Positions 50,239 through 62,377 of a stretch of 64,000 nt of DNA are shown piece by piece. Every line of letters begins with the position of its first letter. The first letter of the stretch is position 1. A program made the translations under genes and the position numbers. The stretch spans positions 1,845,124 to 1,909,123 of the forward strand of contig JXTB01000001.1 in the NCBI GenBank assembly GCA_002914805.1, read 5' to 3'. Source of the stretch: Parasponia andersonii. Its lineage: Eukaryota > Streptophyta > Magnoliopsida > Rosales > Cannabaceae. The notes beneath the pieces were generated by a model. The model was not told the origin of the DNA and searched no databases. It saw nothing but the letters and a program-made list of their open reading frames with translations.

Positions 50239-50665
50239 TATTCTTATAGGTATTCCTATTGAACTTCCTTTTTATTTTATAGGGTCACATATTATCCGAT
50301 GCACACCCCACAAAATCGCTAGAGTGCTGATGATAAGTAATTCTATTTTTTGCCATTAAAATTTCTTAAGTCGTCTTTAGTTGGGGTAAACTAACACAAC
50401 TTTTGAAATTTTTCCACTTTCATAATTTTTGGGGCACTTGGGACAAATTTCAAAAGTTATGCTGGAAAAACTAACTCTCAACAAAAATAGAGGAGTGATA
50501 GGGGCTTTTGTCCTATTATTTCCCTAGAAAATAATATGACACATCGTTTCATATCGTTGACTAGAACACGGCCAAATATAGGACTTTACATCATTCATTT
50601 CTTTTGACAAATATGGAAATTTCATATGACATGTCGTTTTTATTTGGTCTGCTACTAAAGGGTCT
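50239..50665. other. Right end of the outer element and short spacer
   Basis: Includes the right inverted end of the outer transposon (about 50400-50513). About 150 bp of spacer follows before the next hAT element. No gene seen. Confidence 0.5.
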
Positions 50666-50673
50666 ATTGCTGG

Positions 50674-53600
50674 TAGATGTGGTAAAATAGGCGGGCTGGC
50701 CTTGAGGGGACAAACGGGCACTGGGCCAGTTTGTCAAAAAGGCGACTCAGGTCGGGTAAGCCCACAAAAAATAAGGCTCAGGCCGGGCCCGTTAGTTCGC
50801 TGGGCTTATTGGCGAGCCAAGACTAGGCCAGCCCGATCTTAGCCTATTTTTTAATATGTTAAGTTTTAAATTTTTAATTGATTTTTTTTAAAAAAAAATT
50901 AGATAACATAAACTATACATGTTATGTTTTTTTTTTTCTATTGTTAAAAAATTAATAATAATTAAATAATATATATTATATAACTTGAACATTTGATGAA
51001 AAAAGATTAAAACAAAAATATTAAGAAAATAATTTAGAATTATAATAAAAATGTTAAAAAATAAAGAAACAAATGAATTTGAAATTTTGAATTTGAATTT
51101 ATTGATGATTATTGATTACAATTGAAATTATTACATAAAAAAGCTAGTATAATATTAATTATGAGTTTATGACCCATCATCATCTTTCATGTATAAGTTA
51201 TTGAAACTTTTGGCCAATTCTTCATTGCAAATATGAATAGTTTCTTGATTTCACTTGGCCGTTTGTTCTTAATCTTTAATATATACTAGCACTTCAACCA
51301 TTTCAAAGGCTAATGAAGTCCTTCGCTCATCTATTATTATCTCAATCGTGCTAAAAACAGACTCTGAAGAAATTATGGACACCAAAATAGTTAAAACGTC
51401 GCATGCTAATTGTGAAAGCACCAGAAATCTTGATTGACATCTTTGCCATCATTCTAAAACTTTGAAGTTCTCATCATCAGGGTCGATGTCAGAATCTAGC
51501 TCAATATATTGGTTAAGCTCCGAGGATTACAGTGGATTCGTTGGTAGTAATGGTTGTCTTGAACTTGATGATACTGATGATGAGTCATGATTATGTCCTT
51601 GAGAACGAGAGCTTATTATAATCCAAAAAGACTTATTCTTTGATTGTTTTTCAGTTTGTTATGGAGTGTGTTATTGTTGACTACATGTTTTACCAAACCT
51701 AGCCTCATATATATTATACACTTCAAAAAATTGGTTACGAGTATTTGTATATTCAGAATTATAGTCTACCTCAAAATATGTAGTAATATAATTAATTAAA
51801 TTAGAAAGACCATTTAATTTACCCTTAGGATCTAAAATAAAAGCAAATGAATATAATAAAGGAGTTAGAAACTAATATTTCAAAAATATTTCTTGCATAC
51901 GTGTTATAATTAGTTCAAATATAGAGTCACATCTTTTCTTACAAAATATTTCGACAAAAAAAAAGATATGACGTAAAATAATTAGAGAAGTAGGATAATT
52001 AATACCAAATAAAGTAACAGTAGTTTCATAAAAAAAAATATCTAAAAAGTGTACAAATTTTTCGCAAATAAACCAATCTTCATCTTTCAATACTAATAAA
52101 CTTATTTTTGAATTGTAAAATATAGTAATTAGAATTTTATATGGTAATGCATTTTTCAACATTAAATAAGTAGAATTCTACCTTACAGACATGTCAACTT
52201 AGAATTTTCTTGATTTTAACCTTTGGGCTATACAATATCTTTTAAATTTAGCATTGTGAGGATTAGAAGGATGAATGTAAGCAATAGTATATTGAATATT
52301 TTCAATATATATACTTATTACATCCATACCTAATTTGACTATAGGGTTAATAACATGACATGCATAACGTTGATGTAGTAAAAATCCTCTAATGTATGAA
52401 CTTATCAAATTACAAAGTAATTTTATAGCCATTGTGTTTGTGGTAGCATTATCTAAAGTGATACAGATAATGTAGCTCGCTATGCTATATTCTTCAACAA
52501 CATTAGAAATTCTATCTCTAATAATTTCAGCAATATATTTGTTGTTAACGACTCTAAAACTAATTATTCTTTTTTGCATTATTGATCTTGAATCTAAATA
52601 ATGTGCAACCACCCCAAATATTAGATATTAATGCAATACTAAAGTTTAATGAGTTAATTTAGATACTAATTCTTTATGCATATTTTCATAAACTTTAATC
52701 AAATCACTCCTAGTGGTGCTTCTAGAAATTCTTTTAAAATTTGGATAATAAGATCTTTTAATATGACCTTCATAACTATTATAATCACCAAATCCTAGTG
52801 GTAAATTCTTTATAGCAATTAATCATACTAGAGGCTTCCTAAGTATTAAAGAATCGTAGTTCCAAGAATTTACCGAAACATCCTTGTAGTGGTAAACCTT
52901 TAGAGCAATTAAACATGCTAGAGACTCCCTAACTATTAAAGAATCATAGTTCCAAGAATTTACGAACCATCCATGTTGAATTGAAGTATTGATTGAGTGA
53001 GCTCTTCGTTTCCTTTATGTTTTTTTGACACATATATTACTATGTCTATTCAGATGAACGGTCTTGCTAAATTGTTTAGTTGTTAATAATTTCTTGCAAT
53101 ATTTACATCTCGTCATTTTTATCTTCTTATTATCGGCCTCATTCTTGAATTCTATATCAAAATTGTCCTTTACATTGAAAGTTGTCCTTACATGTCTAGA
53201 GGTCGTGCTTGCGCTCAGCAAATAACTATCTTGAAATTGAGAATAACTTCCACTAGCAATCGGATTAGTTTGCATTTCAGGGACTTAGTCACCCTCTTAA
53301 ACTATACAAATTTGATCTTTATCCATTTCCAAATTAATGGAGATATTTTTTTGACATATCCATATCCTATATTTAAACATATTATTAATATGTTACTTAA
53401 TTATTTTGAATTCATAATTTAGAATTATAATAAACATATTACTAAATTAATTAATTTGAACATATAATGCTAAACTTTATACTAACTTAATTGTAAATAA
53501 CTAACTATAAATTACAAATTAATTGAAACTAAAAATAATAATATTATAATAAACTTTTTATTAACTTAATTATAAACAACTACAAATTACAAAAAATTTG

Positions 53601-54347
53601 AAATTGAAAATATAATATTATAATAAACTTTCTACAAATTACAAACTAATTGACTATTATCTTAATTGTAAGTAATTACAAATTAAAATTACAAATTAAT
53701 TAAAATTAAAAACATAGTATTGTAAAAAAATTTCTACAAGCTGCTACCTATTATACTAGTAAACAATTAAATATATTATAAATTAATGAAATTAAAATGA
53801 TAAGTGTGATAAATTGAATCGTAATAAATTGGATCGTATCTCGAATTTTAGTTTTATGACTTGTGGAGATTATAAGATATAAAAATTAATTATAATAATT
53901 AGTAAATACTAAATAATAATTAAAAAAGAGAGAAAAAGATAAAATTGAGAATATAATTAGATAGAAAGAATGAGATAATAAAAGAGTATTTGAAAGTTAT
54001 AAGTATGAAAAAAGAGTAGAATAATAGGATATTTATAGTATAAAAAATATTTTTTTTAAAAAAATTGATTTAAAATATAAAAATACAAAATTTAAAAGAC
54101 CCAACGATCGTATCGTATTAACGTTGGACTTAACAGTAATTACCCTCGAGTTTTTGGTTGAAAAAAAAAAAAAAAGAAATAACTGCCCAGGAACGAGGGA
54201 AAAAAAAAAAAAAAAAACCGAGTGAGTCGGCATATCGGGCTACTTTACTGGGCCAGACCGGAATTCCCAAACGCAGGATCAATCCGAACCTTTAAACAAA
54301 CGGGTAAGTCTGGCCAGCCCGTTAGGTCCGCCCGAATTACCAGTTTA
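50674..54347 (-). mobile_element. hAT transposon with 8-bp target duplication
   Basis: The left end is TAGATGTGGTAAAATAGGCG. The complement of the right end is TAAACTGGTAATTCGGGCGG. Both fit the plant hAT end pattern TAGAGGTGGCAAAACGGGC. Octamers ATTGCTGG (50666-50673) and GTTGCTGG (54348-54355) match at seven of eight positions. Subterminal GC-rich blocks (GGGCTGGCC, GGCCAGCCC) occur at both ends. At 3.67 kb it is the size of a full hAT element, with a decayed transposase on the minus strand. Confidence 0.85.
51165..53275 (-). pseudogene. hAT transposase remnant (BED finger to dimerisation domain)
   Basis: The N-terminus has a BED zinc finger with ligands preserved (CKYCKKLL, then HLNRHSNIC; 53015-53275). 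The catalytic middle (52199-52612) includes ICITLDNATTNTMA and LHQRYACHVINPIVK. A following block (51872-52162) has LKDEDWFICEKFVHFLD. The C-terminal end near 51250-51420 resembles the hAT dimerisation domain (VFSTIEIIIDERRTS). Several stops and frameshifts separate the blocks. The transposase is expected to be inactive. Confidence 0.85.
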
Positions 54348-54387
54348 GTTGCTGGTGTTACCGACACAAGCTCCGAAACTATTATTT

Positions 54388-54394
54388 TATAAAA
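54388..54394 (+). promoter_or_regulatory. Putative TATA box of the Mpv17-like gene
   Basis: TATAAAA lies 86 bp before the start codon at 54480 and 32 bp after the right target copy of the hAT insertion (54348-54355). Supported by motif and position only. Confidence 0.5.
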
Positions 54395-54479
54395 TCAACA
54401 CCAACGTACGTTAAGAGTTATCATAAAAAATTCTCCTAGTTTGAATTTTTTGGTTAACTATCCATAAACACACCCATTA

Positions 54480-57413
54480 ATGGCAATTCTTAACACCGTC
54501 ATCTTTCATCGCCATGGACTCCCTCTCCCTCCACTCACCAAATCCCAGGCCTCCACTTTCACTCAAGTTCTCCTCTCTACCAAACTCTTCACCAAATTAG
54601 ACCCGGAAACTAGTCGGATCTTCTCCACCCGAAAAACAAGAAACTGGGTACTGGGTGCCATCACTGAGGACCAAGAGGTTGTTCCTGTGAAGGCTAACGA
54701 TTGCAAGGACGAAGAGAATAACTTATCGAGTAATGGGTCTGAAAAAGTTGAGGCCTTTTCAACTTTTTTACCTCCTTTTGGGGATGGTGAGGAGGAAGAT
54801 TTGGATAGGTTGACAAGTCGAGCTATAAACGCTGCAATTGTTCTCGGATTCGGGACCCTTGCTATCACTAAGTTGTTCACTATTGACTACGATTATTGGC
54901 ATGTGAGTTATCTTTACAATCTTATATATGCAATTCCAAGCAAAATAATTCTTATATATGCATGCAATTGGGTAGTTTTATAATCACTTTGGTACATGGG
55001 AATTCAGGAATTTTTATATTTGAGAATCTTGTTTCTTAAATTAGTCATAACATTTTTCTTCTTTCTACCGGTTCTATGACTTTTGAGGTAGATATTTTAT
55101 TTAACAATATAAAATTAGCTAAAAAGGTGCCATTTTCTTTTGACCTGTTAATCATTTCTTCAGTCTTTTCTGGGTTTTTCGGTTTATTCATTAATCTTCA
55201 GTCTAAATTTGTTACGTGGCTTGAAGGCAAAATTCTTCATGGATAGGCTGATTGAATTGGATGCTTATTTATCAGGACTGATGGGATTTTAAAAAGAAAA
55301 TTTGGTGGAATCATATTTGTTTAGATAACTGATTAAGTGGGGAAAGTTGTACTTATATCTTTGGGTATCAGCTCTCATTTATTTATTACTATTCAGGGGT
55401 GGACCCTTTATGAGGTACTAAGATATGCACCTGAACACAATTGGATTGCCTATGAACAAGCTCTCAAAGCAAACCCTGTCTTGGCCAAAATGATAATAAG
55501 TGGTGTTGTCTATGCCATAGGAGATTGGATTGCGCAAGTAAGCTTTTGTTATTATGAAATTATCTCAATCCTTGTCATGACAAACTTCTTTTTTGGTGAT
55601 CTCTTAGTAATTTTCCCTTGAACCCACAGTGTTATGAAGGGAAGCCGCTTTTTGAAATTGAAAGAACACGTGTGCTTAGATCAGGCCTTGTTGGTTTTAC
55701 TCTCCATGGCTCCCTTTCCCATTACTACTACCAATTCTGTGAGGTGATAATTGTTTTTCACATTTGCTAGTTTTATTAGGCTTGCTCTGCTTGTTGGTTT
55801 TCTTTGAGTGGCTGAAAATCAATTACGTTGGTTTCCAGGCTCTTTTCCCTTTCAAAGATTGGTGGGTGGTCCCAGCCAAAGTTGCCTTTGACCAAACTGT
55901 GTGGGCGGCAGTGTGGAACAGTATCTATTATGTCGTATTGGGGCTCTTAAGATTTGAATCCCCAACCAGTATTTTGACGGAACTGAAGTCAACATTTTGG
56001 CCCCTGATGACTGTAAGAAATTCTTATCCTTATCCTCAAGATCAGTTTGGAATTTTTTTTTTTTTTGGGGGGGAATGATAAAGAGTTTTCTGTTGAAGAA
56101 CTTTTGTATTTGTTAACCTGATGTTTGGTTACATTTATCAACCACTTGTCGAATTTGTTTTATTTCACATTGTTCTTTCGACATAAGAATAATGGTTTAG
56201 AGTCTCAGTGTAGCAAGCAATAAAAGAAAAAGGGGAAACCCAATTTACAACTTGGACCAAACATAAATGACTTAATTGATTCATGTATGATAGGACCGGC
56301 ATTGCTTAATTGGAGGCTTGAAAATTTCTCGGCCGTTGAATCCAGATTTTATAAAGGCATAGCTGAGTTTTTTTGCTAAGTACTTTATCTTCTTTTCATT
56401 AGGAAGTGGTTGCATTTCATCTATGCCTGAAAAGTGTGGAATGTAAACCTGTCGGTTGTCACATGGCCCGTCAGAGATATTTAATTGCTATTCTATTTGG
56501 AACTTACAAGAAAGTAACACGCGGAATATCAGTAATTGGCAACGGCTTGTGTTTTTTCGGTATTTGATTGCAGTGCTTTGTATTGTTTGAGTTCAGCAGA
56601 TTATAGGTTCATTTGATACTTTAGTTTTTGTTTATTTCTTGTGGTAAAATTGTTTATAGCTGTGATTGCTGTACAGGCAGGTTGGAAACTTTGGCCATTT
56701 GCCCATCTGATTACGTATGGTATGATTCCTATTGAACAAAGGCTGCTTTGGGTGGACTGTGTGGAGCTCATCTGGGTGACAATACTGTCAACGTAAGCAC
56801 CTAATTTCAATTGTTTCATATGTAGAGAATTTTCACTCCAGCACAAAAATTGTATGCTTTTCTTCTCCCTTTTCCTTTACAGGGTTATGACCATGGAATG
56901 TTGAATACTTGCTTTTCTTGTTACGATCATAAGTAGGCAATTTATATTTTGCCTTTCGTCTTTTAGAACCAAAAATCACACAAATTTTTGAGAGTCAGGC
57001 GTTAGACTTCCATGTATTTTCTATTTTATGCAAAGCATAAGAGATATTTTGCTTCAACATTATATTCATATAATCAGCTAGTTGCCTTGGTTCTGGATAC
57101 TGTCTCGGATTTGGCATATGTGTTTTATGTGCTGCGGACCATATGGAGCATCATCATTCTTTAGTGCAATAATGATATGGATGAACGATCATCTTTCTCT
57201 TCACGTGTTGTATGTTGACTTGATCGTTTTGCTATTTTATGCTGCCAATACTAAAACCTTTGCACGTTTTTCTGACTCCCTTCCTCTAGTTATTCAAATG
57301 AGAAATCTGAGTCGCGAATATCTGAAGCATCAGTAGAAGTAAATTCGGATTGTTCATCAAACAAAAGCAATGGAGCCAAGGTACGACACGACATTTTAAA
57401 CCATAATACCTGA
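54480..57413 (+). CDS. Mpv17/PMP22-family membrane protein, plastid type
   Basis: Six exons with consistent phases: 54480-54902, 55397-55537, 55630-55743, 55839-56012, 56677-56792 and 57290-57413. Together they give 363 residues. Exon 1 encodes a Ser/Thr-rich N-terminus suited to a chloroplast transit peptide, then an acidic linker (DGEEEDLD) and a hydrophobic segment. Exons 2-5 encode the Mpv17_PMP22 domain with several membrane segments. Motifs are NPVLAKMIISGVVYAIGDW, GLVGFTLHGSLSHYYYQF, WWVVPAKVAFDQTVWAAVWN and AGWKLWPFAHLITYGMIP. It closely resembles the Arabidopsis AT1G52870-type protein. Family members form membrane channels or affect organelle membranes; the substrate here is unknown. 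A GCCAAG|GTACG near 57380 could be an alternative donor, so the C-terminus is less sure. Confidence 0.92.
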
Positions 57414-58011
57414 GAACTAGATTTCACTGATTTCATGTTCAAAGAAGCTCAAGGCTAGTTGATGTAGACTTGATTTTGAAGAACCGAGGATGCTCGAGAA
57501 AGTGTGTCTTTTTTCTTGCGTTGTTGTTTGCTGATATGCGATTCATTCTTTTTGGGGTCAGGACTAAATCTGTTGCTACGCATGATCACGTAAGAGACAA
57601 ATTTCTACTTTGGAAGAGCGATAACCGATATCATCGGCATGCATATATAGTTTGTTAAAGCCTAGTCATTTGTAAATGGTGGGAGTGCAAGGGAATGGAT
57701 TTGTCGTTGAAGGATCTGTTGCAGTTTTTCATCAATAGTGGCAGAATGGGGAAAAAAAAAAATAGAAAGAGAGAGAGAGGTAGGTGGTCTTGGCAAATAT
57801 TTGTTGTGTTATTTAAAATTGATGATCTCTGGAGAGGAAAAGGGGGTTTTGGCAAATTTCTTGTATAAAATCATGCCTTCAATGCATACAAATGACAAAA
57901 TTGCTTATATCTTCTATTCAGCTATGCCAATTGGATGTCCTGTGTATAGCAAAAAGGAAAAAAAACATAAAGGCTTTTGTATATAAGGGTTCTCTTTCAG
58001 ATGTTTTTATA

Positions 58012-58050
<39 letters not shown>

Positions 58051-58387
58051 ATTCTGTGTTAAATACCCTTTTGACTTGCCTGGCTACTAATGTGTGTATA
58101 CATTCTCTTTTTCTTTCTTTTTTTTTTTTTCTCCCGAGAAATGTGTATATATATATATATATATTTTTTTTTTTTCCTTTTTTTCTTCTTTTGAGAGAAA
58201 TGTGTGTGTTTATATATGTTTATATACATGGGGGATTATATATGCACTGCACCCCAGGCACCTATTGATAAACCCGTTGAGAAACAAAATTACTAAAATA
58301 GACATTTAGGGGGAAGAAAAAAAATCTTAATAATTATGTGGGAAGAAAAAAAAATTCTTAATAACTATGTGGATGTAAATATAGCTC

Positions 58388-58459
<72 letters not shown>

Positions 58460-58741
58460 GGAGAGATTCAAATAATGATATTGTAAAATCACTATAGATA
58501 AATATACATAAGAGAAACACTATTAATAGGTATAATTATTAAATTCATTTTTTTTTTTTTTGGATAAGGGATGATCTCTCTTTTTTAACAGAGCAGTGTT
58601 AACTTTTCCGTTAACTTTTTTTAAAATTTTTTTGAACGGCTCCGTTAATTTTTATTTTATTTCATTTGAGAAATTTTATTTTCTACCATTAATGCCATTC
58701 AATTAAAAGATCCACGTCTAAGATCTTTTGGTACCCATATA
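57414..58741. other. 3' region of the Mpv17-like gene and microsatellite-rich spacer
   Basis: The first few hundred bases are probably 3' UTR. TA microsatellites lie at 58018-58046, near 58145-58164 and at 58391-58456 (about 33 TA units), with poly-T runs near 58117 and 58549. No gene seen. Confidence 0.6.
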
Positions 58742-59615
58742 TGTTGATGCCAATTCAGTATGAATTTCTTTTTCACCTCTTTATAATAAATGTGGGACCT
58801 GTTCCCGAGCCTTATACCACGTAGAAGGCTACGCGGATCGCATGTGATCTCATAATCGGCCATTGGGTCATCCGAGGTTAGGGTCGAGTCCATCACTGAC
58901 TCCGGACGGTTTGGCCCAGTCTGACCCCAACCTCGACAGTTGGGGGTCAGAAGCCCCAAGGGTCTGTCATCATGGAACAGCGGCCCTTACCCCAACAGTC
59001 GGGAGGGTCAGAAGCCCCAAGGGTCTTCCGACCGAATACAGTGGAAAGCGACTCACGACTCCAGACCCAGACAGAGCATTTAATACGATTCTGGGTTGGT
59101 GTGTGCTAGGGACAAGCCGTCCTAACAGAACGGCGATTTACCCAGATCTTACTCCTGACAGATTGAAGCCGAAGGAAGCGGCGAAAATCAGGCCACGGCA
59201 GCACAGAGGAGATCGCCGAAATCTCGGCCCGTGACTGCTGAAAAAGATTTCGAGGTGAAAGGTACTCAGTCCTGAGATTGAGAACCACGCGGTTCACTAT
59301 CTCAGGACTACATATATAAGAACCATGCGTTCCCAAGAGGGGCATGTACACTTAGAAAAAAAGACAGATATATATAAAAAAGTCTATAAACAAGAAACAG
59401 AGAGATTTTTATATTGAAATATTTTCCTTGCTACCCAACACAAAGATAAACCACTGACTTAAGCATCGGAGAGTCTTTGCAGGTAACCACCCCTGCCTCT
59501 CCGATCTTACTTGGAGTTCAGAGGATTTTGGGACAGTAAGAACACGTGGACAGTTGGAGAATACAGCATCGACAGTTCGAGGCACGTGGACGGCTGGTGA
59601 GAAACCGCTCCAACA
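58742..59615 (+). repeat. Putative 5' LTR of the gypsy element
   Basis: It would run from TGTTGATGCC to CCAACA just before the primer-binding site. A TATATAAG promoter-like motif lies near 59312. The right end is well placed by the primer-binding site. The left end rests only on the TGTTG start and a change in composition. Confidence 0.55.
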
Positions 59616-59676
59616 GTTTGGCGCCGTCTGTCGGAAAAGTTTGAGCGTGGAAAAAAAAAGAGTAAGAAACTCACGA

Positions 59677-62377
59677 CCGCGCTCTTCCCGAACAAAAAAG
59701 CCATACAACGTCCGATGGCACCCTCAAGAATGACAACCAGGAGCACACGTCCCGACGCCGAAGGAAGCTCCTGAGAAGAACGACCAGATCTGGGGCAGAA
59801 GCTGGATCAGATGCTTGCCGCCCTAGCGGAAGCAAACAGGAAGGCAGAAATGGCCCACGAGACCATCCTGGGTTTAAGGGACGAGGTCACAGAGGTACGC
59901 AGAGATAACGCTCACCTCGAAGGTTTGCTGGCAAGTGAAGATAGGACCCAGCGGAGGGAAGATTTCGACGAAGAAGTCTAACAAGAGTTCGGAGACCAAC
60001 TGCGGGGGGAAGCTCCCGCCCCATCCGGGTTACGGATGCAGGGGGTACGGCAAAGCCAGTCGAGACCTTTCCAAACCAGGGGATAACGGGCGGAAGACAC
60101 CACAAAAGCCCTGGGGGTACGCCCCCCGACTGGAAGCAAGAGATGATGGCAGATTTGGGAAAGAGACTCGGCAACCATCATAGCCAGACCCCCGATGATT
60201 TGGCAGAACAAACTGTGCGAAGCATCAACCGGACGGCCTTCGCTGACTGGATCCAAATGGAATCCAGGCCGAGGGATTTCACGACCCCAACCTTCAGGCC
60301 GTTCGAGGGGAAGACTGACCCCCTCGACCACATATATCACTTCCAGCAGAAGATGGCCTTAGAGACCAGGGACGAGGCTGTGACTTGCAAAGTCTTCTCT
60401 ACGACCCTTCTGGGACCAGCCCTGCTATGGTTCAGGCAGCTCCCTAAAAAGTCCATAAACGGGTTCGAAGACTTTTGCAGACTTTTCCTGAAATAGTACG
60501 CAGGTGTCCGAAGACAATAAAAAACCATGCGAGACCTGGACCATTTGGAGTAGGCCGCAGATGAATCCCCGCGGGAGTACCTCTCGCGTTTCCTCGAGGT
60601 AATGTCACTGGTCCATAATGCAGACTCGGTCCAAGCTGCAGGCTCGTTCATCCGGAGCCTGTAGCCAGGATCAATGCTGTCGGACCACCTCCTTCTAAAT
60701 CTTCTGTACGATATGGCGGACGTCTAGGCAAAGTTGGAAGGGGAATTCAGGGTGCTGGAAAGCCACCAGAAGGTGCCCAAGACCTCTGCCGTAGTAACAA
60801 CGACGCCAGCACAACCCCTGGTCCCGCAAGGGGTGAAAAGGCCCTCACCGGGCCAAGGGCCGACCCCGAAGTAGGAAGTCCCTGTCTGAGACGGTCTGGA
60901 GGGAGGTAAGAGGAAGAAGACGACCTGTGATCCTCTGCCCAAGTACGAGCTAAACACCCCGATCGACGTGATCTACCTCCAAAACAGGGACAGGGGCATT
61001 TTCAAGGACCCACGCAAATCTGGCATNCCGCGCTCTTCCCGAACAAAAAAGCCATACAACGTCCGATGGCACCCTCAAGAATGACAACCAGGAGCACACG
61101 TCCCGACGCCGAAGGAAGCTCCTGAGAAGAACGACCAGATCTGGGGCAGAAGCTGGATCAGATGCTTGCCGCCCTAGCGGAAGCAAACAGGAAGGCAGAA
61201 ATGGCCCACGAGACCATCCTGGGTTTAAGGGACGAGGTCACAGAGGTACGCAGAGATAACGCTCACCTCGAAGGTTTGCTGGCAAGTGAAGATAGGACCC
61301 AGCGGAGGGAAGATTTCGACGAAGAAGTCTAACAAGAGTTCGGAGACCAACTGCGGGGGGAAGCTCCCGCCCCATCCGGGTTACGGATGCAGGGGGTACG
61401 GCAAAGCCAGTCGAGACCTTTCCAAACCAGGGGATAACGGGCGGAAGACACCACAAAAGCCCTGGGGGTACGCCCCCCGACTGGAAGCAAGAGATGATGG
61501 CAGATTTGGGAAAGAGACTCGGCAACCATCATAGCCAGACCCCCGATGATTTGGCAGAACAAACTGTGCGAAGCATCAACCGGACGGCCTTCGCTGACTG
61601 GATCCAAATGGAATCCAGGCCGAGGGATTTCACGACCCCAACCTTCAGGCCGTTCGAGGGGAAGACTGACCCCCTCGACCACATATATCACTTCCAGCAG
61701 AAGATGGCCTTAGAGACCAGGGACGAGGCTGTGACTTGCAAAGTCTTCTCTACGACCCTTCTGGGACCAGCCCTGCTATGGTTCAGGCAGCTCCCTAAAA
61801 AGTCCATAAACGGGTTCGAAGACTTTTGCAGACTTTTCCTGAAATAGTACGCAGGTGTCCGAAGACAATAAAAAACCATGCGAGACCTGGACCATTTGGA
61901 GTAGGCCGCAGATGAATCCCCGCGGGAGTACCTCTCGCGTTTCCTCGAGGTAATGTCACTGGTCCATAATGCAGACTCGGTCCAAGCTGCAGGCTCGTTC
62001 ATCCGGAGCCTGTAGCCAGGATCAATGCTGTCGGACCACCTCCTTCTAAATCTTCTGTACGATATGGCGGACGTCTAGGCAAAGTTGGAAGGGGAATTCA
62101 GGGTGCTGGAAAGCCACCAGAAGGTGCCCAAGACCTCTGCCGTAGTAACAACGACGCCAGCACAACCCCTGGTCCCGCAAGGGGTGAAAAGGCCCTCACC
62201 GGGCCAAGGGCCGACCCCGAAGTAGGAAGTCCCTGTCTGAGACGGTCTGGAGGGAGGTAAGAGGAAGAAGACGACCTGTGATCCTCTGCCCAAGTACGAG
62301 CTAAACACCCCGATCGACGTGATCTACCTCCAAAACAGGGACAGGGGCATTTTCAAGGACCCACGCAAATCTGGCAT
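59677..62377. repeat. Identical 1350-bp direct duplication around an N (61027)
   Basis: 59677-61026 and 61028-62377 appear identical, with an offset of 1351 bp and one N between them. Reading copy 2 straight into 62378 gives continuous gag to zinc-knuckle sequence, so one copy is sufficient for a normal element. An unmerged contig overlap is the likely cause. Confidence 0.9.

Larger units (their letters stand above)
32699..50290 (+). pseudogene. Decayed gene of the outer element (plant transposon-associated domain)
   Basis: The 5' part is 32699-32892, preceded by a leader with a donor-like CAG|GTAAGT at 32478. The coding continues at 49068 after the hAT insertion, in the same frame once one copy of the 8-bp duplication is removed. 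Around 49210-49350 it encodes FGRLVQEVLLYFN followed by LAPTQLTPNSWRF. This resembles the domain annotated in plants as putative gypsy-type transposon protein (LNLAPxQLxPNSWR pattern). It is then interrupted by a small hAT at 49800-50230 and by several stops and frame slips. The family match is from memory of the motif and is tentative. Confidence 0.5.
30886..50513 (+). mobile_element. Outer transposon with about 100-bp inverted ends, heavily nested
   Basis: The left end (GGACAAAAGACCCTATAG, 30886 on) and the complement of the right end (GGACAAAAGCCCCTATC, from 50513 back) are imperfect inverted copies. They continue for about 100 bp, sharing TTTGTTGAGA, TTTTGAAATTTGTCCCAA and a CCC..AAAATTA block. 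Between them lie one decayed gene and the nested elements described below. Subtracting those leaves a core of about 3 kb. Long inverted ends fit a Mutator-like element, but I found no recognisable transposase and no clear 9-bp duplication. The class is therefore open, and the exact outer ends may lie a few bases further out. Confidence 0.5.

Noticed and set aside
57082-57336. Separate 84-codon gene in the last intron of the Mpv17-like gene
   Set aside because: It overlaps the real exon 6 in another frame and has no recognised domain.
58047-58309. Open frames rich in Phe/Tyr/Ile near 58.1 kb
   Set aside because: Produced by TA and poly-T tracts.
59887-61691. Minus-strand open frames in the gypsy gag region
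   Set aside because: Shadows of GC-rich plus-strand coding sequence; no independent signal.
59677-62377. Two tandem gag genes
   Set aside because: The perfect duplication around an N is better explained by an unmerged contig overlap.
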